Shown piece by piece: positions 16,824 to 25,421 of a stretch of 64,000 nt of DNA. The stretch spans positions 1 through 64,000 of the forward strand of contig JACKBU010000006.1 in the NCBI GenBank assembly GCA_020634395.1, given 5' to 3'. Origin of the DNA: Ardenticatenaceae bacterium (lineage in GTDB: Bacteria > Chloroflexota > Anaerolineae > Promineifilales > Promineifilaceae). Below the pieces are notes generated by a model. It was not told where the DNA came from. It ran no database searches and worked only from the letters and a program-made list of their open reading frames with translations. How positions within the stretch are numbered: the stretch's first letter is position 1; every line of letters starts with the position of its first letter. Made by a program: the position numbers and the translations under genes.

Positions 16824-19800
16824 ATGGATCTCAAAAACTTTGGCGAGCAGCTCAAAACCCGCCGTCACCAGGCCCAATTGAGCCAGAAAGCGTTCGTTGA
16901 CGCGCTGGATCAACTGGCCCTGGCCGGCCCCGCTGAAGATTACCGGGTGATTGATGGCCCCCTGGTCTCGCGTTGGGAAAATGGCGCGATGTATAAAGGG
17001 CGACATTGGAAACCAACCCGATCCTACATGCGCTACCTGATTCGCCTCTTTGCCGTCCAACTCGATCTGCTCACCGCTCAGCAGTGGGCGGCTCAGGCCG
17101 GGTACCGATTTAGCCGAGCCGAGCTGCAAGATATCTTCGCCGGTCAGGCCGCGGTCGTTGATTGGAGTGAGACCATCACCCTGAGCAGCTTCTATGGCCG
17201 GGAGCAGGAACAGGCGACCCTGGAGCGTTGGCTTGTGGCCGACCGCTGTCGCCTGGTAGCCGTTGTCGGGATCGGCGGGATCGGCAAAACCGTCCTGGCA
17301 ACAAGGGTCGCTCGGCAGGTCAGTTCACACTTCGACTATGTGATCTGGCGGTCACTCATCAATGCGCCACCTTTGACCAACATTCTACAGGGTTGGCTCC
17401 ACGTCCTCTCGCAGCAACAGCTGGCACGCCTGCCTGATCAACTGGATGAGCAACTTGAGCTGTTATTCGACACCTTGCGCCGGCAGCGCTGTTTGTTGAT
17501 CCTGGACAATGTCGAAACCATCATGCAGCACGGTAGTCGGGCCGGACAATATCGTCCCGGCTACGAGGTCTACGGCCAATTGATTCAACGCTTTGGCGAC
17601 GCCGATCATCAAAGCTGCCTGTTAATGACCAGCCGGGAGCGGCCGCAGGGCCTGGCTCGCTTAGCTAATGATCATACGTTGATTCGTTTTCACCAGTTAG
17701 CCGGTCTGGCTGAGTCGGCCGGCCTGGCCATTTTACAGGGACAAGGACTGTCCGGCCCGACCCAAGTTTTGGAAAGGCTCGTCGAGCATTATTCCGGCCA
17801 TCCACTAGCTTTGAAGTTAATCGCCCAAACCATTCAGGAACTCTTTGCCGGCGACATTGAGGCCTTTTTGCAGGAAGAGGCGGTCATCTTTGACGATATT
17901 CGGGATGTCCTGGATCAACAGTTTGCTCGCTTATCTGCCCTGGAGCGAGATATTATGCTCTGGCTGGCGATTGAGCGAGAGGCGGTTTCCCCTCAGTTTT
18001 TAAGAGATGATCTGGTCAAAACAGAAGCAGGCGGCATTTTTTTGGAGGCGCTGCGTTCGCTCCAGCGGCGGTCGTTATTAGAACAATCAGCGGCTGGCTT
18101 TACCTTGCAAAATGTGATCCTGGAATACACCACCGACCGGTTGATTGATCAGGTTTACAGTGAGATCAGCAGCGGGGCTATTTCAGTTTTTCAGAGCCAC
18201 GCCCTGATCAAAGCCCAGGCCAAAGAGTATGTCCGGGCCAGCCAAAGCCGGCTGATCCTCAAGCCGGTGGCTGAGCGGTTGCTGGCTGCCTTGGGGCAGG
18301 CGGGGCTGGAGACGCGGCTCAAGGCGATATTGGAGGGGCTGCACCAGGCTGGGCCGCGACAGCCGGGATATGCCGGGGGTAATGTGCTTAATTTGCTGTT
18401 GCATCTGAAGATTAAGCTTCGAGGCTATGATTTTTCCGGGTTAACGATCAGGCAAGCTTACCTGGGCGGCCTGCATGCGCCTGACCTCAATGTCGCCGGC
18501 ACCCATCTGGTCGGCGCTGTGTTTACGGACACCTTTGGACCTACTTTTTCCGTGGCATTTAGCCCGAATGGCATGGTGTTGGCAGCAGGTACGGCTGAGG
18601 GGCAGATTCGCATATGGCGGGTCACCGATGGCCAACCTCTCCTGACGTGTGAGGGTCACCTGGGGGCTGTCTGGTCAGTGGCCTTCAGTCCCGATGGCCG
18701 CATTTTGGCCAGTGGCAGTACAGATGGCACGGTGCGCTTATGGGATGTTAACACCGGCCAAAGCCTCCAGACGTTGGCCGGCCACACCCACCAGGTGTGG
18801 TCAGTAGCCTTCAGCCCCGATGGCCGCCTCCTGGCCAGTGGCAGTACGGATGGGACGGTGCGCTTGTGGGATGTTAACACCGGCCAAACCCTCCAGACGT
18901 TGGCTGGCCACACCCACCTGGTTAGGTCAGTGGCCTTCAGCCTCGATGGCCACCTCCTGGCCAGTGGCAGTTTTGATCAGACGGTGCGCTTGTGGGATGT
19001 TAACACCGGCCAAAGCCTCCAGACGTTGGCCGGCCACACTCACTGGGTCTCGTCAGTCGCCTTCAGCCCCGATGGCCGCCTCCTGGCCAGTGGCAGTTTT
19101 GATCAGACGGTGCGCTTGTGGGAAGTCCCCACCGGCCAAAGCTTCCAGACGTTATCCGGCCACACTCACTGGGTTTCGTCGGTGGCCTTCAGTCCCGATG
19201 GCCACCTCTTGGCCAGTAGCAGTGAAGACCAGACGGTGCGCTTGTGGAATGTTGACACCGGCCAAAGGCTCAAGACGTTATCCGGCCACACTCACTGGGT
19301 TTCGTCGGTGAACTTCAGCCCCGATGGCCGCCTCCTGGTCAGTGGCAGTAACGACCAGACAGTGCGTTTGTGGGAGGTTGCCACCGGCCAAGGCTTCAAG
19401 ACGTTATCGGGCCATACCAACTGGGTTTGGTCGGTGGCCTTCAGTCCGGACGGTCGTCTCCTGGCCAATGGCAGTACAGATGGGATGGTGCATTTATGGG
19501 AGGTCCACAGCGGTCAAAGCCTCACGACGTTGGTGGGCCACGCCAACTGGGTTTCCGTAGTCGCCTTCAATCCCGATGGCCGTCTCCTGGCCAGTGGCAG
19601 TCAAGACGAGACGGTGCGTTTGTGGGATGTTGACACCGGCCAAAGCCTCAAAACGTTATCAGGCCATACCAACTCGGTTTGGTCAGTCGCCTTCAGCCCT
19701 GATGGCCGCCTCCTGGCCAGTGGCAGTGAAGACCAGACGGTGCGCTTGTGGGATGTTGACACCGGCCAAAGCCTCAAAACGTTATCGGGCCACACCCACC

Positions 19801-20399
19801 CGGTTAGGTCAGTCGCCTTCAGCCCTGATGGCCGCTTTCTGGCCAGTGGCAGTCAAGACCAGACGATACGCTTGTGGGATGTTGACACCGGCCAAAGCCT
19901 TAAGACGTTATCGGGCCACGCCAACCAGGTTTGGTCAGTGGCCTTCAGTCCCGATGGCTGCCTTCTGGCCAGTGGCAGTGAAGACCAGACGGTGCGCTTG
20001 TGGGATGTTGACACCGGCCAAAGCCTTAAGACGTTATCGGACCACATCACCTGGGTTTCGTCAGTAGCCTTCAGTCCCGATGGCAGCCTTCTGGCCAGTG
20101 GCAGCATGGATCAGACGGTGCGCTTGTGGGAGGTCCCTACCGGGCAAAGCCTCAAAACATTGGCTGGCCACACCAACTGGATTTGGTCCGTGGCCTTCAG
20201 TCCCGATGGCAGCCTTCTGGCCAGTGGCAGTGCGGATGCAACCGTTAAACTCTGGGATGCCCAGACTGGCGAATGTCTCAAAACCCTCCAACCCGAGCGG
20301 CCCTACGAGCGGATGAACATCACCGGCGCGACCGGGTTGACGGAAGCGCAGAAGGCAGCACTCAAGGCCTTGGGGGCAATAGAGACACCTGCCTATTAA
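16824..20399 (+). CDS. STAND NTPase: HTH, NB-ARC and fourteen WD40 repeats
   Basis: The 1191-residue protein has an XRE-like helix-turn-helix start (about 1-90) and a NB-ARC ATPase. Its P-loop is GIGGIGKT (149-156), Walker B is CLLILDNVE (about 225) and the GHPLALKLIA motif is present. A winged-helix/spacer region follows, then a pentapeptide-like stretch (about 525-565), then fourteen WD40 repeats from about residue 573 to 1165, enough for two seven-bladed propellers. Most repeats are exactly 42 residues (126 bp) and nearly identical. By family logic, binding of a ligand to the propellers releases the ATPase to oligomerise. No effector enzyme domain is visible; the N-terminal HTH is the likely output. 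The ribosome site (AAGAGATAG) is weak. Confidence 0.9.
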   Translation: MDLKNFGEQLKTRRHQAQLSQKAFVDALDQLALAGPAEDYRVIDGPLVSRWENGAMYKGRHWKPTRSYMRYLIRLFAVQLDLLTAQQWAAQAGYRFSRAELQDIFAGQAAVVDWSETITLSSFYGREQEQATLERWLVADRCRLVAVVGIGGIGKTVLATRVARQVSSHFDYVIWRSLINAPPLTNILQGWLHVLSQQQLARLPDQLDEQLELLFDTLRRQRCLLILDNVETIMQHGSRAGQYRPGYEVYGQLIQRFGDADHQSCLLMTSRERPQGLARLANDHTLIRFHQLAGLAESAGLAILQGQGLSGPTQVLERLVEHYSGHPLALKLIAQTIQELFAGDIEAFLQEEAVIFDDIRDVLDQQFARLSALERDIMLWLAIEREAVSPQFLRDDLVKTEAGGIFLEALRSLQRRSLLEQSAAGFTLQNVILEYTTDRLIDQVYSEISSGAISVFQSHALIKAQAKEYVRASQSRLILKPVAERLLAALGQAGLETRLKAILEGLHQAGPRQPGYAGGNVLNLLLHLKIKLRGYDFSGLTIRQAYLGGLHAPDLNVAGTHLVGAVFTDTFGPTFSVAFSPNGMVLAAGTAEGQIRIWRVTDGQPLLTCEGHLGAVWSVAFSPDGRILASGSTDGTVRLWDVNTGQSLQTLAGHTHQVWSVAFSPDGRLLASGSTDGTVRLWDVNTGQTLQTLAGHTHLVRSVAFSLDGHLLASGSFDQTVRLWDVNTGQSLQTLAGHTHWVSSVAFSPDGRLLASGSFDQTVRLWEVPTGQSFQTLSGHTHWVSSVAFSPDGHLLASSSEDQTVRLWNVDTGQRLKTLSGHTHWVSSVNFSPDGRLLVSGSNDQTVRLWEVATGQGFKTLSGHTNWVWSVAFSPDGRLLANGSTDGMVHLWEVHSGQSLTTLVGHANWVSVVAFNPDGRLLASGSQDETVRLWDVDTGQSLKTLSGHTNSVWSVAFSPDGRLLASGSEDQTVRLWDVDTGQSLKTLSGHTHPVRSVAFSPDGRFLASGSQDQTIRLWDVDTGQSLKTLSGHANQVWSVAFSPDGCLLASGSEDQTVRLWDVDTGQSLKTLSDHITWVSSVAFSPDGSLLASGSMDQTVRLWEVPTGQSLKTLAGHTNWIWSVAFSPDGSLLASGSADATVKLWDAQTGECLKTLQPERPYERMNITGATGLTEAQKAALKALGAIETPAY
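18660..20275 (+). repeat. 126-bp tandem repeats encoding WD40 blades
   Basis: Thirteen consecutive units of about 126 bp, each encoding a blade like WSVAFSPDGRLLASGSxDQT. Framework codons are nearly invariant. Variation falls at a few places: the residue before SVAF (W, R or S), the two residues after GH (HQ, HL, HW, NW, NS, HP, NQ, TW) and the loop before QTVRLW. Confidence 0.85.
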
Positions 20400-20411
20400 A
20401 AGCTCTTTGCT

Positions 20412-20625
20412 TTGAAAACTGGGCGACCGACACCTTGCGCTTTCGCCTTGGAGCGCCAATCGAGCCAATAAACCAGAAAATAAACGAGGATGTTTTGACG
20501 AGACTACGCGCTCAGCTTGGGGATGTGGCTTTTGAATTGGCCTGATCGAAAGGCGCGACGATGACTACCGAGCAGGCGATTTCGCTGATGACGACGTCAA
20601 GCGGGGAAGCTGTTATTGACGAAGT
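20412..20625 (+). pseudogene. 3' end of a LuxR/ATPase-type regulator gene, broken by a stop
   Basis: One frame reads LRFRLGAPIEPINQKINEDV, LTRLRAQLGDVAFELA, stop, SKGATMTTEQAISLM. This matches the common C-terminus of large tetratricopeptide ATPase regulators (LREALGAP, then ALGEEAFAAAW, then GRALSLEQAV). The internal TGA (20543-20545) stands exactly where Trp is expected, so TGG to TGA explains it. Nothing upstream in this frame encodes the rest of the protein, as the WD40 gene lies there. It is a leftover tail. Confidence 0.6.
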
Positions 20626-20687
20626 AGGGAAAGGGGTCAGAGAAGCGGTCGGAGCTGCCTGGAGTAAAGCAGCAAAATGCGAGTTGG

Positions 20688-20957
20688 TCACTCTTCCCAG
20701 GGCCAGGAGACCCCATCTGGCGGCGCACCTTCTCCCAGGCTGTTGATGCTGGCAATACGGCCGTTCTCCAGCCACACCTCCGCCGCCTGCCACTCGGTCA
20801 TCTCCCGAGCTGCAAAAACGACGATGTAGCGGTCCATGTCGTCCTCGTCGGCGAACACAAAACTGACGACTTCCCCTTTGGCCAGATGAAAGTATTCTTC
20901 AGCCCAAGAATCGACGGCCGTTCGGATTTGCTGTTCTACGCCTACGATTTCATCCAT
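20688..20957 (-). CDS. Small acidic protein of unknown function
   Basis: The 89-residue protein starts MDEIVGVEQQIRTAVDSWAE at an ATG with GAGG 9 bases upstream. It is acidic throughout and has no signal or membrane helix. The pattern is helix-strand-strand (EEYFHLAKGEVVSFVFADED, DRYIVVFAAREM, AAEVWLENGRIASINS). No family recognised. It is solitary between a pseudogene and the structured gap before cas6. Confidence 0.55.
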   Translation of the reverse strand: MDEIVGVEQQIRTAVDSWAEEYFHLAKGEVVSFVFADEDDMDRYIVVFAAREMTEWQAAEVWLENGRIASINSLGEGAPPDGVSWPWEE

Positions 20958-21657
20958 ATGTGACTACCTCTCCATGGACTACCATTATCTCCCCCCTGCT
21001 TCCTATTCTGTTCACTTCAGCAGCAAAGCGGTTATCAGCCGAGGGGCCGCCCAAACAGACTCCAAAACGCTTGCCAAACAAAAACGCCCCGTCTCAGCGG
21101 GGCGGTAGTGATTTAGATGAAGGCCCCAGACCAGGAGGGCGGCCTGGGGCCTGATTAAACGGGTAATACGCATATGAGAAAGGGGGTGTATTTACCCTTG
21201 GATTGTCCCTGGTGAACCGAGTAACGGGATTACTGATATGGGCAATGTCTGGTACTGGCGAAGCCTGGGTGCAATCTCAGACACAGGTCTTGCCAACTAC
21301 CACAGGAAAGGAACAGACAGCCCCAACCCATCTTTCGGTCGGGGCTGCCACTTTTAATGCAGTGACAGTGGGAGGGTCAGTACGACTTTATTACTCACAG
21401 TAAGACTACAACATAAGGACAGTAACGCTTTCTTCTGAAGATGTCCTGAAGAATAGGTAACGCGTTTAATTTTGAAAGTAATGCTTTCTTTTGAAAGTAA
21501 CGCTTTCTTCTGATGGCGGACAGTGTTCTCTTAGTTTTGGCATTGCAGTTTTGTGAGTGCACTTTTGCAGTAGGCCCTGGCTGGCCTTGGCGACCCCTTG
21601 CCATCAACATAAATCACAAAAATAAATTTACATTAGCGAATTGGAGCTGATAAGGGG
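20958..21657. other. Gap with three stem-loops and short repeats, no gene seen
   Basis: This 700-base gap holds the terminator at 21073-21104, a 9-base perfect stem (AGGCCCCAG with CTGGGGCCT, 21121-21152) and a 10-base stem with one mismatch (AGCCCCAACC with GGTCGGGGCT, 21319-21346). From 21420 to 21515 there are four related repeats of the GAAAGTAACGCTTTCTTCTG type. Frames through it lack ribosome sites. A plus-strand structured RNA from about 21170 to 21355 is possible but unproven. Confidence 0.4.
21073..21104 (-). terminator. Intrinsic terminator on the minus strand
   Basis: On the minus strand CGCCCCG, loop CTGAGA, CGGGGCG, then TTTTTGTTT. It lies about 550 bases beyond the cas6 stop and faces the type III-D operon, so it may be the end of that transcript. 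Confidence 0.65.
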
Positions 21658-22410
21658 TTACAGCGGGGAAACGGCCGTTTGCCCCATCCCCTGCGTCGTC
21701 TTGTGCCCCGTGCCGCAGTAAGGCGCATAAGCTGCTAGCGTCGCAGCCGCTTGCCACCATTCAGATGATACTCGTTTCGGTTGGAGAACCTGAAAGGTGA
21801 CTCGTCCTACTCCGCCGACCAACCAGCGATTCGCATCGCGAAATATCACCGAATGTAGGCGAAAGTGGGAGACGACCATATGCGCTTTGACGATATCAAG
21901 AACCGCCACATTCATCGCCGCATCTTTAGGCGCAAACTCATTCCAACGAGTCCACCAACTCTGGAAACAGAGGTAAGGATTGGGAATTGGCTCAGTGTAG
22001 GTACGCTGCTTAAAGGCTGTTGGCGTGAGAAACTGAACGTGATAGCGTTCAGCTGTCGGCGGCTGGTCCAGCGCCTGGTAGGAGGTATAAATCACCGTCA
22101 TCGCCGGAAGGTCTGCGTGGAACGGCCGTTTCTGCAACTGTCCTGGTTTCGCCTCTGTCAAACCCTGGCAAAGGGGTTCGTAGAGACTCTCATCCAACAA
22201 AGTAATCCGCCACACCCAACCATCGCCTGCCTCCGCCGGCAACAGCGCCTGGGTGAACGGTTTCAAACGCATCTCGTGGACCGTCGCCGAAAGCTGCTCG
22301 TCTGCCTGGTGCAATGCGCCCAACAGAATGGCATGCAGCCCCCGGTGCAGACCCGCGTCAAGCGGCGTCTCAACAGCATAATGGACAGGAATAGTTAGAG
22401 CGTATGGCAT
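21658..22410 (-). CDS. cas6: Cas6 pre-crRNA endoribonuclease
   Basis: The 250-residue protein ends with the Cas6 hallmark, a Gly-rich loop YCGTGHKTTQGMGQT (about residues 232-246), and has the two-RAMP-fold pattern (IFRDANRWLVGGVGRVTFQVL). It should cut the long array transcript inside each repeat, leaving an 8-base handle on the crRNA. If the repeat is read on the minus strand, that handle would be ACGGAAAC, in line with the GAAAC-type ends of many type III repeats. The His or Tyr used for catalysis cannot be fixed by eye. It is the last gene of the operon and starts one base after the CARF gene's stop. Confidence 0.9.
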   Translation of the reverse strand: MPYALTIPVHYAVETPLDAGLHRGLHAILLGALHQADEQLSATVHEMRLKPFTQALLPAEAGDGWVWRITLLDESLYEPLCQGLTEAKPGQLQKRPFHADLPAMTVIYTSYQALDQPPTAERYHVQFLTPTAFKQRTYTEPIPNPYLCFQSWWTRWNEFAPKDAAMNVAVLDIVKAHMVVSHFRLHSVIFRDANRWLVGGVGRVTFQVLQPKRVSSEWWQAAATLAAYAPYCGTGHKTTQGMGQTAVSPL

Positions 22411-22411
22411 C

Positions 22412-23401
22412 TCAGGGAAGATATCCCCTGGCTTTCAAGAAAAGCTCAAGTCCCTGTAGGATAATAGTGGTAAACGTGCCAGAGATAGTCAGCTCGCCTT
22501 GATGGGTTTTCACCCATTTCCAAAATCCAACTTTATCCTTGTCCCCGTCAAAAATACGTTGTAGCGCGTCGCCGCCCAGTCCCGCTTGCATCATCTTGCG
22601 CAGCCTGTCCTCCGTGGAGAGTTCTGTGATCCCTGCCTGTGTCAAAATGGCTCCCAGGCGCACTAGCGAACGCGCCTGTTCATCTGATGATTGAGTTGGA
22701 TAAGATTGAATCAAAACGATCAGTTCATCCGCCAATTTCAGTGTCAGACCGGCCGGGAAAACATCTTGCAGCCGTTGGACCTGACCGCCAGCAAACAGGC
22801 GGAACATCGGCGAATCGGCATCCGGTACTTTTCCATTCCGATGGTACTCCCAAATAAGCGGATGTAGGGGGCGCAGATCAATAAAAGGAAGCGAAACCAG
22901 CTCGTAAGCCCCTTCCTCCAGAGTTGGATTTAAGTAACGATTCTCCAGCGTCAAGGGTTCTTCTAAATCGGTTACCCGACCGCCGCGTTCAATCTCCTCC
23001 GTCACCCACATGTGCCACAGAAAATCAGCTCCATACAGGTTTGTTGCCAACGCAGCCAACGCCCCCATGCCAGAGCGACCGCCGGTAACGCCGACATGGA
23101 CGACATTGTTGTTTTGCGATGCTGCTTCTAGCGCTAACCCCATGTGGGCAACAAATTCGTGCGCGGCGTCTTCCTCATCGCGGAGTTCATTTCCCTTGAT
23201 ATACCGGGGTTCGTATACCAGATCCTCCAGCTCTTGGAACAGGTTCTCTAGATACCGGGCTGCCTTGCGTACATTGTCATGCGACGTGCCCACGGTGATG
23301 ACGCGGCTAATCTGGTAATTGTTTTCCATGAGGGCAATCGCCAGCCCGGTGACTGCTCCTGGTGAAAACCCTAATGGCGAAACTAAAACATGTTCTCCCA
23401 T
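22412..23401 (-). CDS. CARF-domain protein of a type III CRISPR system
   Basis: The 329-residue protein opens GEHVLVSPLGFSPGAVTGLA, a CARF-type Rossmann start. About residues 100-125, VVHVGVTGGRSGMGALAALA, form the second conserved ligand loop. CARF domains bind the cyclic oligoadenylates made by Cas10, so it is a likely signal receptor or ring nuclease. The C-terminal third matches no nuclease I know (no HEPN RxxxxH, no PD-ExK motif seen). It ends in an apolar stretch, ISGTFTTIILQGLELFLKAR, that could be a membrane anchor or an amphipathic helix. GGAG lies 3 bases before the chosen ATG. It could belong to the NE0113/Csx-like CARF group. Confidence 0.72.
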   Translation of the reverse strand: MGEHVLVSPLGFSPGAVTGLAIALMENNYQISRVITVGTSHDNVRKAARYLENLFQELEDLVYEPRYIKGNELRDEEDAAHEFVAHMGLALEAASQNNNVVHVGVTGGRSGMGALAALATNLYGADFLWHMWVTEEIERGGRVTDLEEPLTLENRYLNPTLEEGAYELVSLPFIDLRPLHPLIWEYHRNGKVPDADSPMFRLFAGGQVQRLQDVFPAGLTLKLADELIVLIQSYPTQSSDEQARSLVRLGAILTQAGITELSTEDRLRKMMQAGLGGDALQRIFDGDKDKVGFWKWVKTHQGELTISGTFTTIILQGLELFLKARGYLP

Positions 23402-23421
23402 CTTCTCCCTTCGCGATGCTC

Positions 23422-23949
23422 TTATGATTGAGCACTCCATTTCTTTCGCAGTTTGGCAATTAAATCTTCGGCCTCTTTACTGACCGCTTCTTCTCCACCT
23501 GGTATCACTTCGGTCGGTTTGGCGGAAGGGAGAGGGGTCAATAGCGCTTCCGGCTTGGGTACATAGGCAGGCGGTGCATCTGGCAACCGCAGGTGACGGA
23601 CATCACTTACCCTTTGCGCCAGGCGCGGTACCGTCTGATAAAACGGATACAACCGAGCGGACCAACTCAGGACAAGCGTCCACTCGTGGGCTGAAGTCGG
23701 CTTGACCCGAAGCCGCTTGCAGGCGGCCCAAAACTCATGGCGATAGGTTGCCGTCTGTTGACTGGAGCTAAATAAATCACCGAGACGCACCAGCCGGAGT
23801 GACCAATCAGTAAAGTCAGCCTCCGGGTGCGCCTTGGTGTATGCTGCCGCCGTCTTGATGATACTGCTGTCAATGCGACGCTGCGCCAGTTCAGCCGCCA
23901 GTTGGTGGGCTGCCGCCCACATCGTCTCTTCATCCATTGGTTGGGCCAT
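23422..23949 (-). CDS. Unrecognised protein inside the type III-D operon
   Basis: The 175-residue protein has a helical N-terminal two thirds (about 5-110; Trp-rich, with FTDWSLRLVRLGDLF and HEWTLVLSWSARLYPFYQTV). A Pro-rich linker (about 120-150) precedes a charged C-terminal helix (SKEAEDLIAKLRKKW). The shape recalls small helical crRNA-complex subunits, but a better candidate for that role lies at 27279-27761. It has no membrane helix or recognised enzyme motif. GAGG lies 5 bases before the ATG, and the frame starts 2 bases after the upstream RAMP gene's stop. It could be an accessory subunit or a partner of the CARF protein. Confidence 0.65.
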   Translation of the reverse strand: MAQPMDEETMWAAAHQLAAELAQRRIDSSIIKTAAAYTKAHPEADFTDWSLRLVRLGDLFSSSQQTATYRHEFWAACKRLRVKPTSAHEWTLVLSWSARLYPFYQTVPRLAQRVSDVRHLRLPDAPPAYVPKPEALLTPLPSAKPTEVIPGGEEAVSKEAEDLIAKLRKKWSAQS

Positions 23950-23951
23950 CA

Positions 23952-24872
23952 CTACCTCACAACTTGATTACATGCCAGCGCAGTCAATATCGCCTGGACC
24001 GCTTCCTCTTCGCGTAGAAGCCCACGGGCCTGACCTAGACATTCCTGGACATTGAGCGGCTGCCAGGCATCCTCACTCGCCAACTCGCCATACAATTGAT
24101 CGAAATCGAGGTATTCCATCCTGACTTCAGTGAAGTGGATAGCTCCCAGGCCGCTGCTCTTACCGGCACCCACTTTCAGACAAACCGGAATACTGCCCTG
24201 TCCAAAGGCGATGAGAATGACGCCTAGTTCGGCCGGGATCAGATTTTTGAACTGCACGGAAAACCCAAAGCGACAGCCTGGCATCGCAATTTCCAACGGC
24301 CAGATGCGCCCCCGTTCATCTACCAACTCATGGGGGTAATAGCGTCTGGCCTGATCCCCTTTTGGTTGATACTGCGGCGGTATCTGATGAATGGCGGATT
24401 TGCCGGTGATGAGGGGGGAGTCGGTGAACTCCACCTGCCCCTGATACCCCATTGCGCCAAAAATCTGGCAGGCCGGACAGAGGTCGCCGGTGTGTCGTTT
24501 ACTCTGGTATTGACATTCCTGGTGGCGCCTTCTGTCCAGTTTCTTGTTTTTTGTCTTGCTAATGCAAGAATATGTGATGGCCTCGACCAGACTCCGCACA
24601 GGCCCTTTCAAGGAAGATCCGGGGATGGTCAGGCGGCCCTGTACCTGATAAAAAGATTTCACCAACGGAATGTCAGTCTCGATGCCGATGGCTTCGGGGG
24701 GAACAAACAGGCCGGTCCCTACATGCAGCGGCTGGACGGCCTCGAATAGCCCGGTAATACGCCCGGACAGACGTCTCCGGTCATAGTGCAGATGTCCACG
24801 CTTCCTATCAAGCGGCGTAGCCTGTTTATCCACAAGCGGCAGGGAATCATAAAAACGGGGGTTACCAAACAT
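23952..24872 (-). CDS. RAMP (Cas7-like) subunit, type III-D
   Basis: The 306-residue protein has RAMP signatures: LTIPGSSLKGPVRSLVEA in the first third, CPACQIFGAMGYQGQVEFTD with a Cys pair (part of a probable Cys-rich metal site with QECQYQ before it) and the late Gly-rich loop KVGAGKSSGLGAIHF. GIETDIPLVKSF carries an Asp (Asp67) in the place where Csm3 has its RNA-cutting Asp (xDxPxI). It should form part of the crRNA backbone and may cut target RNA. It starts 4 bases after the csx19 stop. The long N-terminus (about 35 residues before the first strand) is unlike the other three RAMPs here. Confidence 0.82.
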   Translation of the reverse strand: MFGNPRFYDSLPLVDKQATPLDRKRGHLHYDRRRLSGRITGLFEAVQPLHVGTGLFVPPEAIGIETDIPLVKSFYQVQGRLTIPGSSLKGPVRSLVEAITYSCISKTKNKKLDRRRHQECQYQSKRHTGDLCPACQIFGAMGYQGQVEFTDSPLITGKSAIHQIPPQYQPKGDQARRYYPHELVDERGRIWPLEIAMPGCRFGFSVQFKNLIPAELGVILIAFGQGSIPVCLKVGAGKSSGLGAIHFTEVRMEYLDFDQLYGELASEDAWQPLNVQECLGQARGLLREEEAVQAILTALACNQVVR

Positions 24873-24876
24873 TAGG

Positions 24877-25416
24877 TCACGGCTCCTTGGCAGGGGGGTC
24901 GCCAGCCACTGCCAGCAAACGGGTCAAACCGACGATGCCATCGCGCGCATAGGCTTGCGTTTGCAGAAGGACGCGCGTTGAGGTTTTTTCTTCAAGGGGA
25001 TAGGCTAGGTAACGAGGGATGCGCGCTTCTGACCAGATGCTGATACCTGATTGCTGAGAGCGGTCGGTGTCCAGTTCGCCATAAAGTTGTGTCCAGATGG
25101 CCGCACCCCAGGGTTCCCAAGGAATTGCCTCGCCCCATACTACCCCCTTTGCCAGAGGCGGGGAAGCAACAGTTAAGAGGCGGAGTTCATAAGTATCGTC
25201 TGCGACGCGCCACCAGGCTAGTTCGCTCTTCGGACCAAAAGCCCGACCGTGAAAACTCTTGTGCCACCACCCTGTTTCGGTCAGGGCGGTTTGCAGCCAG
25301 AGCAGTTCAGTGTCCGTGGCCGTCTCAACGTAAAGCCAGGGCCAGGTGTCCTGGCTGGCCTGCAGGAGGGCCAAGAGAGTTGTTTGTGTTACCTGGGAGG
25401 TGAAGTAAGCATTCAT
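24877..25416 (-). CDS. csx19: Csx19-like protein (type III-D marker)
   Basis: The 179-residue protein begins MNAYFTSQVTQTTLLALLQA and is Trp-rich (DTWPWLYVETATDTELLWLQ, GWWHKSF, AWWRVADDTYELRLLTV, IPWEPWG). Size, position next to RAMP genes and this composition fit the Csx19 family that marks subtype III-D. The assignment rests on memory of the family, not on an alignment. It starts 5 bases after the preceding RAMP stop, with AAGGGA just upstream. Its molecular role is unknown in the family; it is presumed to be a complex subunit. Confidence 0.65.
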   Translation of the reverse strand: MNAYFTSQVTQTTLLALLQASQDTWPWLYVETATDTELLWLQTALTETGWWHKSFHGRAFGPKSELAWWRVADDTYELRLLTVASPPLAKGVVWGEAIPWEPWGAAIWTQLYGELDTDRSQQSGISIWSEARIPRYLAYPLEEKTSTRVLLQTQAYARDGIVGLTRLLAVAGDPPAKEP

Positions 25417-25421
25417 GGCGC

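Noticed and set aside
18820..20067. Plus-strand frames of 163 residues within the WD40 region
   Set aside because: Shifted-frame reads of the 126-bp repeat; the long frame carries all WD40 motifs.
21203..21403. Cobalamin riboswitch, RNase P or signal recognition RNA in the gap before cas6
   Set aside because: Some words looked similar, but none of the required core motifs could be lined up.
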